The notes under the pieces: model-generated
Told to the model about the DNA's origin: nothing
The model's input: only the letters and a program-made list of their open reading frames with translations
The model's database searches: none
Program-made: the position numbers and the translations under genes
Shown: piece after piece, positions 54,104 to 61,684 of the stretch
Numbering within the stretch: position 1 is the stretch's first letter
How the letters are laid out: each line of letters starts with the position of its first letter
DNA from: Weeksellaceae bacterium
GTDB taxonomy: Bacteria; Bacteroidota; Bacteroidia; Flavobacteriales; Weeksellaceae
Assembly (NCBI GenBank): GCA_949788275.1
Contig: OX460916.1
Coordinates: 1,550,001-1,614,000 of the forward strand
DNA: 64,000 nucleotides
Direction: 5' to 3'

Positions 54104-56008
54104 ATGTCACAGTTATTCAGAAAAAAGACGGTAGAATCTATTCTAGCGGAATCCAGCAAAAGTCAAACATCACTTCATAAGACACTTGGCGTACGAGACC
54201 TTACGGGGTTTGGTATAGCAGCTATTGTTGGTGCAGGAATTTTCAGCACCATTGGTCGAGCGAGTTACGAGGGTGGACCTGCTGTTGTATTTTTATTCCT
54301 ATTTACAGCCATTGCATGTGCTTTTACGGCATTTGCGTATGCCGAATTTGCATCGTTAGTGCCTGTATCTGGTAGTGCATACACCTACAGCTACGTGGCA
54401 TTTGGTGAATTGTTCGCTTGGGTTATTGGCTGGGCTTTGATTATGGAATATGCGATAGGGAACATTGTTTTGGCTATTTCGTGGAGTGATTATTTTACGA
54501 CGCTCCTCGCAGGGATGGGCATGCATCTGCCCGAATGGATGACGATGGATTATTTTACCGCGAAAGCGGGTTTTGAAACCATTACCAATCAGTTAGCCAA
54601 AGGGCAAACGCTTGATCAATTAGCGACGTCTAATTTTGCACAAGAAATTCCGAAATATTTAGCTTTTAAAAATGCACCGCAGATCGGTTTTAATCTGGTG
54701 GTTGATTTACCGGCTTTGATGATTACTTTTTTAATTACCGCCTTGGTTTATCGTGGTATTAATGAAACGCGAAAAGCGAGTAATGCCATGGTTGTTTTAA
54801 AAATTGCCGTTGTTCTATTGGTGATTATTGTAGGGGCTTTTTATGTAAACCCGGATAACTGGAATCCTTTTGCGCCCAATGGCATCTCGGGTGTATTAGC
54901 TGGTGTGAGTTCGGTTTTCTTTGCTTACATTGGTTTTGATGCGATTAGTACAACCGCTGAGGAATGTAAAAATCCGAAGCGTGATTTACCAAGGGGAATC
55001 TTTTTATCGATTATTATTTGTACGGTTTTATATATTCTTATCGCCCTGGTAATTACAGGGATTGTGCATTATTCGGAATTGAATGTGGGTGATCCGCTAG
55101 CTTATGTGTTTGATAAAGTAGAAGATTTACGTTGGTTATCAGGTGTTGTGGCTATTTCGGCTGTTATTGCCATGGCGAGTGTTTTTATTGTGTTTCAGAT
55201 TGGTCAACCCCGTATTTGGATGACGATGTCGCGAGATGGTTTGTTACCAAAACGTTTTTCACGGGTTCACCCTAAATTTAAAACACCTTCTTTTGCCACC
55301 ATATTTACGGGTTTTGTGGTGGGGTTTCCGATCTTATTTACCGACTTACAATTAATGGTTGATGCCTGTTCTATTGGGACATTGTTTGCCTTTGTGTTGG
55401 TTTGTGCCGCAGTTATTCGCATGGATGGAAATCCGAATGCCATTAGAGGAAGTTTTAAAACGCCTTTTGTTGACGCAAAAATTGTGATGCCATTGATAAC
55501 GGTTGCCCTGGTGGTTCTATGTTTTACGACTTTAAAAGATGACACCAAAGCGTTTTTTGGAAATGCCCCGCAACCGATGCCCGTTGAAACGTTTGTCTCT
55601 TCTTTAACGACCAAAGAACTAAAAGATTCTTACACAACACTTTCCGCTTTAACGGGTGGTGAAATCAATCATTTAGATGATTATTTAGCCCGTTTAACAC
55701 CAGAAGAATACAAAACGACTCTTCAGCAATTACCGGTTTATGAAGATAAGAAAATGGAAAAAGGCTGGGATGTGTTTAAACATAAAATACCGTTATATAT
55801 TTTTATGGTGATTTATTTCGGAATGATTATTCGATCGTTCTTTAAACGCACATCATTTATCCCCTTAGCTGGAATGCTATGTTGTTTCTATATGATGGCT
55901 CAATTGGGTTTAAAAAACTGGTTTATTTTCTTAATTTGGTTGTTAATTGGTTTGGTGGTTTACTTTATTTATGGGTATAGACATAGTAAGTTGAAGTATA
56001 AAATATAA
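54104..56008 (+). CDS. APC-superfamily amino acid permease (cationic amino acid transporter type)
   Basis: A 634-residue inner-membrane transporter with about 14 helices. The first helix carries GFGIAAIVGAGIFSTIG, the APC unwound-helix motif, and helix 6 has AYIGFDAISTTAEECKNP, typical of the CAT/YfnA branch. Residues about 485-565 form a hydrophilic insertion before the last helices, longer than in many bacterial homologues. The substrate is probably a cationic or neutral amino acid. It has its own promoter and ends at a very long perfect hairpin. Confidence 0.9.
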   Translation: MSQLFRKKTVESILAESSKSQTSLHKTLGVRDLTGFGIAAIVGAGIFSTIGRASYEGGPAVVFLFLFTAIACAFTAFAYAEFASLVPVSGSAYTYSYVAFGELFAWVIGWALIMEYAIGNIVLAISWSDYFTTLLAGMGMHLPEWMTMDYFTAKAGFETITNQLAKGQTLDQLATSNFAQEIPKYLAFKNAPQIGFNLVVDLPALMITFLITALVYRGINETRKASNAMVVLKIAVVLLVIIVGAFYVNPDNWNPFAPNGISGVLAGVSSVFFAYIGFDAISTTAEECKNPKRDLPRGIFLSIIICTVLYILIALVITGIVHYSELNVGDPLAYVFDKVEDLRWLSGVVAISAVIAMASVFIVFQIGQPRIWMTMSRDGLLPKRFSRVHPKFKTPSFATIFTGFVVGFPILFTDLQLMVDACSIGTLFAFVLVCAAVIRMDGNPNAIRGSFKTPFVDAKIVMPLITVALVVLCFTTLKDDTKAFFGNAPQPMPVETFVSSLTTKELKDSYTTLSALTGGEINHLDDYLARLTPEEYKTTLQQLPVYEDKKMEKGWDVFKHKIPLYIFMVIYFGMIIRSFFKRTSFIPLAGMLCCFYMMAQLGLKNWFIFLIWLLIGLVVYFIYGYRHSKLKYKI

Positions 56009-56018
56009 CTATATTATT

Positions 56019-56080
56019 ATTTAGCGAGCAAAAAGAGCTGTTCCATTACGATTTGGAACAGCTCTTTTTGCTCGCTAAAT
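56019..56080. terminator. 27-bp perfect hairpin after the permease gene
   Basis: The arms 56019-56045 and 56054-56080 pair without mismatch around an 8-nt loop. It is probably a bidirectional terminator for the permease and the convergent HTH gene, but it is unusually long. Confidence 0.7.
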
Positions 56081-56198
56081 ACGCTAACTTTAGAAACGTA
56101 TAAAATACTTTATGAAATTAATTTTTTTCCGTTTTTCAAGCATTTTTTAATTTCAAGTTAGAAACCTTAAAAATAAAACAGGGTTTATCCTCAAAATT

Positions 56199-56528
56199 CT
56201 ATCCTCCAAAAAATATTTTTTTCCACTTATGAACTGTGTTACGGCTAATATTAAAGTGGGTAGCCAATTGGCTGTTATTGAGATCATTTTTCAGTTGATA
56301 ATGAAGGATTTCTAGAATAGTCTCTTCATCATAAGCTTTGAACTTTTGATTGAGAGAAATAGGTTTTTTTTCCTTGTTGAGTAGAAGATCATTTAAATAA
56401 ATTACATCTAAATCGGTCCAGAACACTTTATTGAAAAAAGGCGTACAAAGCGCTGCTTTATCGGGATATTTACGTTGAATAAAATCCTTGTAGATTAGCT
56501 TGTAGTTTGGCTTATTTTTTATATTCAT
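56199..56528 (-). CDS. Small HTH protein of the exported-protein locus
   Basis: A 109-residue protein from the start at 56528 (MNIKNKPNYKLIYKDFIQRKYP); a longer frame from 56564 would run back into a terminator hairpin and is rejected. The C-terminal half is a helix-turn-helix (ILEILHYQLKNDLNNSQLATHFNISRNTVHKWKKIF) like that of transposase-type or Psq-type DNA-binding proteins. The same family occurs, in my recollection, next to AQVGINT exported proteins in Chryseobacterium-type genomes. It may regulate this locus; this is inference. Confidence 0.7.
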   Translation of the reverse strand: MNIKNKPNYKLIYKDFIQRKYPDKAALCTPFFNKVFWTDLDVIYLNDLLLNKEKKPISLNQKFKAYDEETILEILHYQLKNDLNNSQLATHFNISRNTVHKWKKIFFGG

Positions 56529-56541
56529 AGCTACAATGATT

Positions 56542-56572
56542 AAAAAGCCAACTTTTATAGGCAAAAGTTGGC
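56542..56572 (-). terminator. Terminator of the exported-protein operon, just upstream of the HTH gene
   Basis: On the minus strand the stem gccaactttt/aaaagttggc is followed by a T run. It ends 14 nt before the HTH start at 56528, so any transcript of that gene from upstream must read through it. Confidence 0.7.
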
Positions 56573-56723
56573 AAAGGTTTAGGTTGGGTTAGTAAGGTTA
56601 AAGTCGGTTCATTATTTTGAATGATTATAAATTCACTTATAAAGGTTTAGGTTGGCCTATATACAGTGTATAATCACATTAATTGATTTGCAATGGGATT
56701 TACTTTACGAATTCATCTTTGGT
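56573..56723. promoter_or_regulatory. Leader with a direct repeat and a palindromic candidate operator
   Basis: A 15-bp direct repeat aaaggtttaggttgg occurs at 56574-56588 and 56641-56655. A 13-nt palindrome tatacagtgtata lies at 56660-56672. Both are candidate protein-binding sites between the exported gene and the HTH gene. Confidence 0.4.
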
Positions 56724-57419
56724 CTAAAAAATAAGAACAGAAATTCTCAATTCAGAATAATCCCCCCTTGTAAAAGGGTCATTAACAACTCTTAAATCAT
56801 CATTATCTCCATTCGTATAATTTGCTCTTGATTTTATGTTATAGGTAACATTTAAATCATTTGTATCTGCAAATAAGAACTCTGTATAAGTTATAGGAAT
56901 AATGATAAATTCTTGAGTAAAACCACTTTCATTTGTTAACTGTGCAGTATTAGAAATCTTAATGTCATTTTCTTTAAAAATACCTGCAGAAATTCCGAAA
57001 AGAGGGTTTTTATCCTTTGTTTGTTGAGCACAAATTTGACCTGTAATGAATATCATCGCTTTCTTTCCTTTAGGAATTGAGACCGTTTGCGAGAGATTAG
57101 GAATCTGTAACCAGGGTTTGTTAAATCCAGAAGGTAAAAAAATGGGTGTAGTTTGTCTTTTAAAAAAAAGATTCGGGCTTAATACATTTTCAATACCTGT
57201 CCAGCTTGGCGATTTTCCGGGTCCAGATGATTGTAAAATTTGCCCAGCAATACCTGGGTTACCTTTCGTTGATTCATTTCCGCCTACGTTTAAACTGTTA
57301 TCAAGGGTCGTTTCCCCATGAACATGTAAAGCTGCCTGAGGACTATTGGTATTAATACCAACCTGAGCTGATACATTAATAATACTAAATAGAAGTCCTA
57401 AAAAATAGTTTTTTTTCAT
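56724..57419 (-). CDS. Exported AQVGINT-type protein B
   Basis: A 231-residue exported protein with a signal peptide (KKNYFLGLLFSIINVSAQ) followed by VGINTNSPQAALHVHGETTL, the usual start of Flavobacteriia surface proteins of this group. The remainder is beta-rich with no recognised domain (LQIPNLSQTVSIPKGKKAMI, FAVTYNIKS-type strands) and ends GDYSELRISVLIF. It is 16 bp behind the 150-residue HTH gene, so the two are co-transcribed, and it is followed by a terminator. It is probably surface-exposed; function unknown. Confidence 0.7.
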   Translation of the reverse strand: MKKNYFLGLLFSIINVSAQVGINTNSPQAALHVHGETTLDNSLNVGGNESTKGNPGIAGQILQSSGPGKSPSWTGIENVLSPNLFFKRQTTPIFLPSGFNKPWLQIPNLSQTVSIPKGKKAMIFITGQICAQQTKDKNPLFGISAGIFKENDIKISNTAQLTNESGFTQEFIIIPITYTEFLFADTNDLNVTYNIKSRANYTNGDNDDLRVVNDPFTRGDYSELRISVLIF

Positions 57420-57435
57420 AAAATATAGTTAATAA

Positions 57436-57885
57436 TTAATTTGGTTCATTATTTTTAGAATGCTTGTAGATCCACTTATAAAGGGTTGTTCTAGGAATTC
57501 TATACTCTTCTATAATTTGTTTTTTAGTCATAACTTCAAAATGCAATTGTTCTAAAATAAAATCAATCAATTCCTGGGTATAGATATTCTTTTTAAACTG
57601 AGGCAGTGTAGATTTTTCTGTTTCTTTTGAACAGTTATTCTGCGTACTTTTAGGCGAATACAGAATGAGATGTTGGGAGTAGAATCGAAAAAAATCGTAT
57701 TCTAGGAGCTTACTCCATCTCAAAAGAATTTCACTATCTAAGCTGTTCATTTTATACATTGACAGAATTTCTTTTTCCGTGTTTTTAAAAAAAGCGCTTA
57801 TACGGATCATGTCAATTTCACGCTCAATCACTTTTTGCTCGATGATTCGTCCTATATGAATTACTTTAAAATTAGGTTGTTGCAT
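57436..57885 (-). CDS. HTH protein (transposase-like) in the exported-protein operon
   Basis: A 149-residue protein from the start at 57885 (MQQPNFKVIHIGRIIEQKVI). The N-terminal half (IDMIRISAFFKNTEKEILSM, SLDSEILLRWSKLLEYDFFR) looks like a lambda-repressor-type helical DNA-binding unit. The C-terminal part has a second HTH (MTKKQIIEEYRIPRTTLYKWI). I remember close relatives in Chryseobacterium-type genomes annotated loosely as transposase. There is no catalytic domain, so a regulatory role is more likely. It sits between two exported-protein genes. Confidence 0.7.
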   Translation of the reverse strand: MQQPNFKVIHIGRIIEQKVIEREIDMIRISAFFKNTEKEILSMYKMNSLDSEILLRWSKLLEYDFFRFYSQHLILYSPKSTQNNCSKETEKSTLPQFKKNIYTQELIDFILEQLHFEVMTKKQIIEEYRIPRTTLYKWIYKHSKNNEPN

Positions 57886-57944
57886 TGATTTAGGCTTTAA
57901 ATTTGACAATTCTTAATAAAACTTAAAATAGAATTTGAGATGGA

Positions 57945-58664
57945 CTATAACTTTTTAATCGAAAGTTGATACCCCTTGGTGGCATACGCATTATTTGTTA
58001 CTGAAATTTTTTTCACAGGATTTCCTTGTAAAGACGAACCACTTGCACTACTTCTGTTGAATCGGATAATTATTAATGTATTCGCTTCAAGTGCCTTTAT
58101 CGTGCTTGGAATATTATGGGAATGGTTTTGAACACCCCAATTTTGCGTAAATACCGGTCGCGATCCTGTAATTGATGTCTACGTTGCGCCATTATTGGTA
58201 CTAATATCAATCGCTACGACTATAAACGTATTATTATTTAACTCGGTGTCGATAAGAAAGTTGATAAATCCCGTAATTTCATAAATTCCTTTTTTATTGA
58301 CTTTAAAAAAATTACCCGATTGAGTGACATCAATTGAATTTTGTTGAATGTCTTCTGGTTTCACATACAATTGAAATGTAGTGCCATCATTAAAAATATT
58401 CGCTGTCGGCACAACGACTTGTCGATCGCCTTCAGCATAGAAAACGGCTGTTGTTAAGTTAGTCCCTGTATCTTCTTTTAAACCGACGAGACCATTTTGG
58501 TCAACATACAATGGACTAAGTGTGCCTTTTAGATAATTGGTCTTTCTAATGGTGGTTTCACCATTTACATCCAAGGAAGTTCGCGGTTCATTAGTATTAA
58601 TACCAACCTGAGCTGATAAGCTGAGAATAGAAAATAGTAATCCTAAAAAATAATAGTTTTTCAT
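57945..58664 (-). pseudogene. Exported AQVGINT-type protein A, split by an amber codon
   Basis: The ATG at 58664 opens a frame with signal peptide KNYYFLGLLFSILSLSAQ and VGINTNEPRTSLDVNGETTI. It reads to a TAG at 58179-58181 (161 residues), then continues in the same frame TSITGSRPVFTQNWGVQNHS to SVTNNAYATKGYQLSIKKL and a TAG at 57945. The whole frame would give 238 residues, similar to protein B. The short product is the literal reading; one base change would restore the full protein. It is the gene nearest the invertible segment. Confidence 0.7.
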
Positions 58665-58983
58665 AAAATTAAGTTAATGGTTAAACGTTTTCTTGTTATT
58701 GATATAATGTTTATTAAAAAATCTAATTGTTTATTATTTTCACCCCTTATACGAAGTTGATAAAAAACGATATGGACGACTTTCTCATCAGCACCAAAAA
58801 AATCGTATTGCCTTTATAAACTAGGCTCTCCGTAAAGAACAATTTTTACTTGTTACTGGAAAATTTTCGGTGAATATCAACCTCGTTATTGATAAAATTT
58901 GAATATTTATCAAGGGGAGGGGCTATCTTTTCATTGACTTTTAAAATTATTTTTTTCCGTTTATATTTAAATAATATGCCTGT
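58665..58983. other. Leader region between exported protein A and the invertible segment
   Basis: No coding frame is seen. I looked for TAnnTTTG on the minus strand and found none, so the exported-protein operon has no visible promoter of its own here. Confidence 0.45.
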
Positions 58984-59197
58984 GTAGTCCTACTTAGACT
59001 ACTTAATAATTTTATTCATTAAGTGCTAAGCATCTTTACCCTTTCATTACGTTGTATTTATATGTTTTTAATTATTTATAAATTGAATAAACTTTACAAA
59101 CAGGGCAATAAATAAAGATAAAATAGTATCTATCAGATACTTGTTTATTGAAAAAAAAAACTATATTTGTAGTAAATCATGGTCTAAGTAGGACTAC
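58984..59197. repeat. Candidate invertible promoter segment bounded by 16-bp inverted repeats
   Basis: gtagtcctacttagac at 58984-58999 and its exact reverse complement at 59182-59197 enclose 182 bp. The enclosed part contains a TATATTTG promoter box at 59162-59169 pointing right, and lies 46 bp from a tyrosine recombinase gene. This matches the layout of Bacteroides phase-variable promoters flipped by a neighbouring tyrosine recombinase. Confidence 0.65.
59141..59169 (+). promoter_or_regulatory. Promoter inside the invertible segment
   Basis: TTG at 59141-59143, an 18-nt spacer and TATATTTG at 59162-59169 match the Bacteroidota -33/-7 pattern. The box overlaps an imperfect palindrome ACTATATTTGTAGT (59160-59173). 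Confidence 0.6.
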
Positions 59198-59205
59198 TAT
59201 TTTTC

Positions 59206-59219
59206 ACTACATTTGTAGT
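59206..59219 (+). promoter_or_regulatory. Palindrome overlapping a second -7 box
   Basis: ACTACATTTGTAGT has arms ACTACA/TGTAGT and contains TACATTTG (59208-59215). It repeats the sequence at 59160-59173 outside the inverted repeat, 46 bp downstream, 25 bp before the recombinase ATG. Confidence 0.5.
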
Positions 59220-59243
59220 AAATATATCCTTAAAACTTCCTTA

Positions 59244-60473
59244 ATGACTTTTGATTTTTATTTATCATCTCACCCTACTCAAAAAAATATTCATCTTTGC
59301 TTAACGACACTTACGAAAGTTTATAATTTAAAAACTTCTCTGAAGATATCACTGAATGAGTGGGATAAAGATAAGCAGCAACCTAAAAACATCTATATCA
59401 AGAAGTTTAAGGAGATTAATCAACGCCTCATTCAAATTAAGCTTAATCTTTTAGAACATATTGAGGAAAAGGAAAATAACGAAGACCTTTTTAATCGGAC
59501 TAGTTTAATGGAAAGAATTAATAAAATTTGTTTAAATAAGGGGGATGTTTTACCAGAAAATTCATTTTTACACTATATAAAAGTTTATTTATCATCTAGA
59601 AAAGATCTGATAACTCATTCAACCTATAAACGATACAAAGTATTTTACCATTTACTTGAGCGTTTAGAAGGTTATTTAACACGTCGTTTATATATAGAGC
59701 ACATCAACAGTGATTTCATCAATAACTTTCTTCAATTTGCTCGATTAGAAGAATATAGTGAAAATACCATTTACAGAACCATTCATTTTGTAAAAACGAT
59801 TTTGAATTTTGCTGAACGTAAAGGTATACGAACAGGGGTTGGACAATTGGAGATTAGGCGCGGTAAACAACATAAAACAGTGATTTCCTTGTCGGAATGC
59901 GAAATTAAGCAGATTAAGAACACCAAAGTTCCCCAAGCTTTAGAAAACTCAAAGCAATGGTTAATCATTAGTTGTTATACGGGTCAGCGTTTTTCCGATT
60001 TTATTCAGTTCAAGGTGAACAAGCTGCAAGAGATTAATGGAAAAAAATGCATTGAATTTACCCAAGAGAAAACTGGAAAAGAGATTATACTCCCCTTACA
60101 TCCAGCTGTATTGGATGTATTAAAAGAAAATAAGAATGTATTCCCCGAGGTTGTAGAGCTTCATACGTACAATCTAGAAATAAAGAAAATATCTAAATTA
60201 GCGAACTTAAATAACACGATTAAAGCTCGGAAACGCATCGGACATCGAAGCAAGGAGTTAGCCCTTGAAAAGTGGGAACTAATTAGTAGTCATATCGGTA
60301 GAAGAAGTTTTGCGAGTAATTTTTATGGAAAAATACCAACACCATTGTTAATGGATGCAACAGGTCATAGCACTGAATTAATGTTTTTGAAATATGTTAA
60401 TCCCAGTAATACCGAACGAATCGTTAGTCTAAGTAACTATTTCGATGACATCTATTTACAAACACCCAATTAA
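59244..60473 (+). CDS. Tyrosine-type site-specific recombinase
   Basis: The start at 59244 (MTFDFYLSSHPTQKNIHLCL) gives 409 residues; an upstream TTG at 59148 lies inside the candidate switch and is rejected. The N-terminal arm-binding domain and a helical core-binding domain (about 115-215) precede the catalytic domain. In this numbering the catalytic residues are R249 (YTGQRFSDF), K276 (QEKTGK), H350 and R353 (SSHIGRRSF), H375 (TGHSTE) and Y384 (FLKYVN), all present. It is of the Bacteroidota type that includes DNA invertases of phase-variable surface loci. No phage or conjugation genes are nearby. Confidence 0.9.
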   Translation: MTFDFYLSSHPTQKNIHLCLTTLTKVYNLKTSLKISLNEWDKDKQQPKNIYIKKFKEINQRLIQIKLNLLEHIEEKENNEDLFNRTSLMERINKICLNKGDVLPENSFLHYIKVYLSSRKDLITHSTYKRYKVFYHLLERLEGYLTRRLYIEHINSDFINNFLQFARLEEYSENTIYRTIHFVKTILNFAERKGIRTGVGQLEIRRGKQHKTVISLSECEIKQIKNTKVPQALENSKQWLIISCYTGQRFSDFIQFKVNKLQEINGKKCIEFTQEKTGKEIILPLHPAVLDVLKENKNVFPEVVELHTYNLEIKKISKLANLNNTIKARKRIGHRSKELALEKWELISSHIGRRSFASNFYGKIPTPLLMDATGHSTELMFLKYVNPSNTERIVSLSNYFDDIYLQTPN

Positions 60474-60713
60474 TTTAGTTTTAACCTAGAACGGGAAAAC
60501 TGAAGCTATTTTCAACAACACAAGGAAATATTATTATTCAATAAACCACTATCGTTAGATAAATTCCTTATTGTCTTTATTGAGTTGAAACGTTCCCATG
60601 AAAATAATCTTGAACTCGTTCCTACATTAAGACCAGCGTTTTAAAAAAAAAATCAACCATGTGTTACTCGGCTTAAGTCAATAAGGAATATCTATTGTTC
60701 ACTGATATGTACA
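60474..60713. other. Intergenic, no gene seen
   Basis: AT-rich spacer between the recombinase and the convergent Cys-rich lipoprotein gene. No second copy of the 16-bp inverted repeat is seen here. Confidence 0.35.
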
Positions 60714-61253
60714 TCAGTTATTTAGCTTGGCGAGTAGATCGGTAAAATCATCTTTGTAGGTGACAAGCATACAATTTTCATTGTTGACTGTACACGAAGT
60801 ACACGTAAGTTCTTCGCGGTTGGGGAGGCAACCATGGGTTGAAATACAATCGCTACTCACACACCCTATTTGATCGATATACAGATATGTCAATCCTCGA
60901 ATGGAATCGGTAACCGCAGTAAGAAGGGTATTCACCGTATAATTGTTACTATAGGTCTTTAAGATATATTCGCCTTCGGTATACACAAAGACCGATTGCG
61001 CATAGCGATCAGTTTCAGCAATCAATCGGTTGACATAGCCCTGAATAACTTCACTGATTTCGAGTTGATCGATTAAAAAATCGTAGTTTCCTTGTTGATT
61101 CACTACACCAATTCTTTTGGATTGGTGAACGTTATTACTTTCTGAATGAAGGGTGTTTTCTTTTACGTTAGAGGACGGATTACACTGTAGAAATACAAGC
61201 ATACACAGGCTAAAGAAGCTGCGGATTAGAATTTTATGGACTAGCGTTTTCAT
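60714..61253 (-). CDS. Putative Cys-rich lipoprotein
   Basis: From the start at 61253 (MKTLVHKILIRSFFSLCMLV) this 179-residue protein has a lipoprotein signal (LVFLQCNPSS, Cys at about 24). The middle part is a mixed helix-strand region (QLEISEVIQGYVNRLIAETD). The C-terminal part is rich in cysteine (GCVSSDCISTHGCLP and LTCTSCTVNNENC), suggesting disulfides or metal binding. I do not recognise a family. It stands alone between the recombinase and a structured repeat. Confidence 0.6.
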   Translation of the reverse strand: MKTLVHKILIRSFFSLCMLVFLQCNPSSNVKENTLHSESNNVHQSKRIGVVNQQGNYDFLIDQLEISEVIQGYVNRLIAETDRYAQSVFVYTEGEYILKTYSNNYTVNTLLTAVTDSIRGLTYLYIDQIGCVSSDCISTHGCLPNREELTCTSCTVNNENCMLVTYKDDFTDLLAKLNN

Positions 61254-61357
61254 TTGCAATGGATTTTAGTGTTTTACGCTTTAATTTACAAAACAAGGAA
61301 TAGCTATAAAATAATTGCCTCCTTTTTTTTTAAAAACCCTTCTACTTCATCTGTTTT

Positions 61358-61449
61358 GCGTTAGGGATTGCAGCATTTGTTTGAGCTTTTTGGTGGAGTG
61401 AAACGCAACCGAAAAGCGAGTGCGGAAAGCCCGCCCGAAGGGAACGCCC
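61358..61449 (+). repeat. Dispersed structured repeat, copy 7
   Basis: Core from gcgttagggattgcagc to gaagggaacgccc, almost identical to copies 1 and 3, with inner hairpin gctttttggt/accgaaaagc. No 5' hairpin is visible. Confidence 0.85.
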
Positions 61450-61656
61450 AAAAGAAAAATCATACAGCGATTTTCTTAATTCATGAGGTACATGAGGTTC
61501 TTTTTTAAGATGATTCTTGTTTACGGCCTAGGTATAAATGCTCTTGCGAGTTGGGAATTGCGGTTTAAGAGCAATGAAATGAGGTTTAGGCTATAAAATG
61601 CCAAGGATTTGGGTTAAAATAGCGGCAATAAAGTTTATATATTAGATTACAAATTT

Positions 61657-61664
61657 TACCTTTG
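61657..61664 (+). promoter_or_regulatory. -7 promoter box of aspS
   Basis: TACCTTTG, 20 nt upstream of the ATG at 61685. Confidence 0.55.
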
Positions 61665-61684
61665 CAGGATTAAAACAACGACCA

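Noticed and set aside
58179-58181. TAG reassigned as a sense codon, suggested by TAG inside exported protein A and the RHS copies
   Set aside because: Other intact genes, such as the AGCS symporter, end in TAG, and TAA also interrupts an RHS tip, so ordinary nonsense mutation is simpler.
59244-60473. Tyrosine recombinase as evidence for a prophage or integrative element
   Set aside because: No phage, plasmid or conjugation genes, no tRNA attachment site and no direct repeats of att type were seen; a local DNA invertase fits better.
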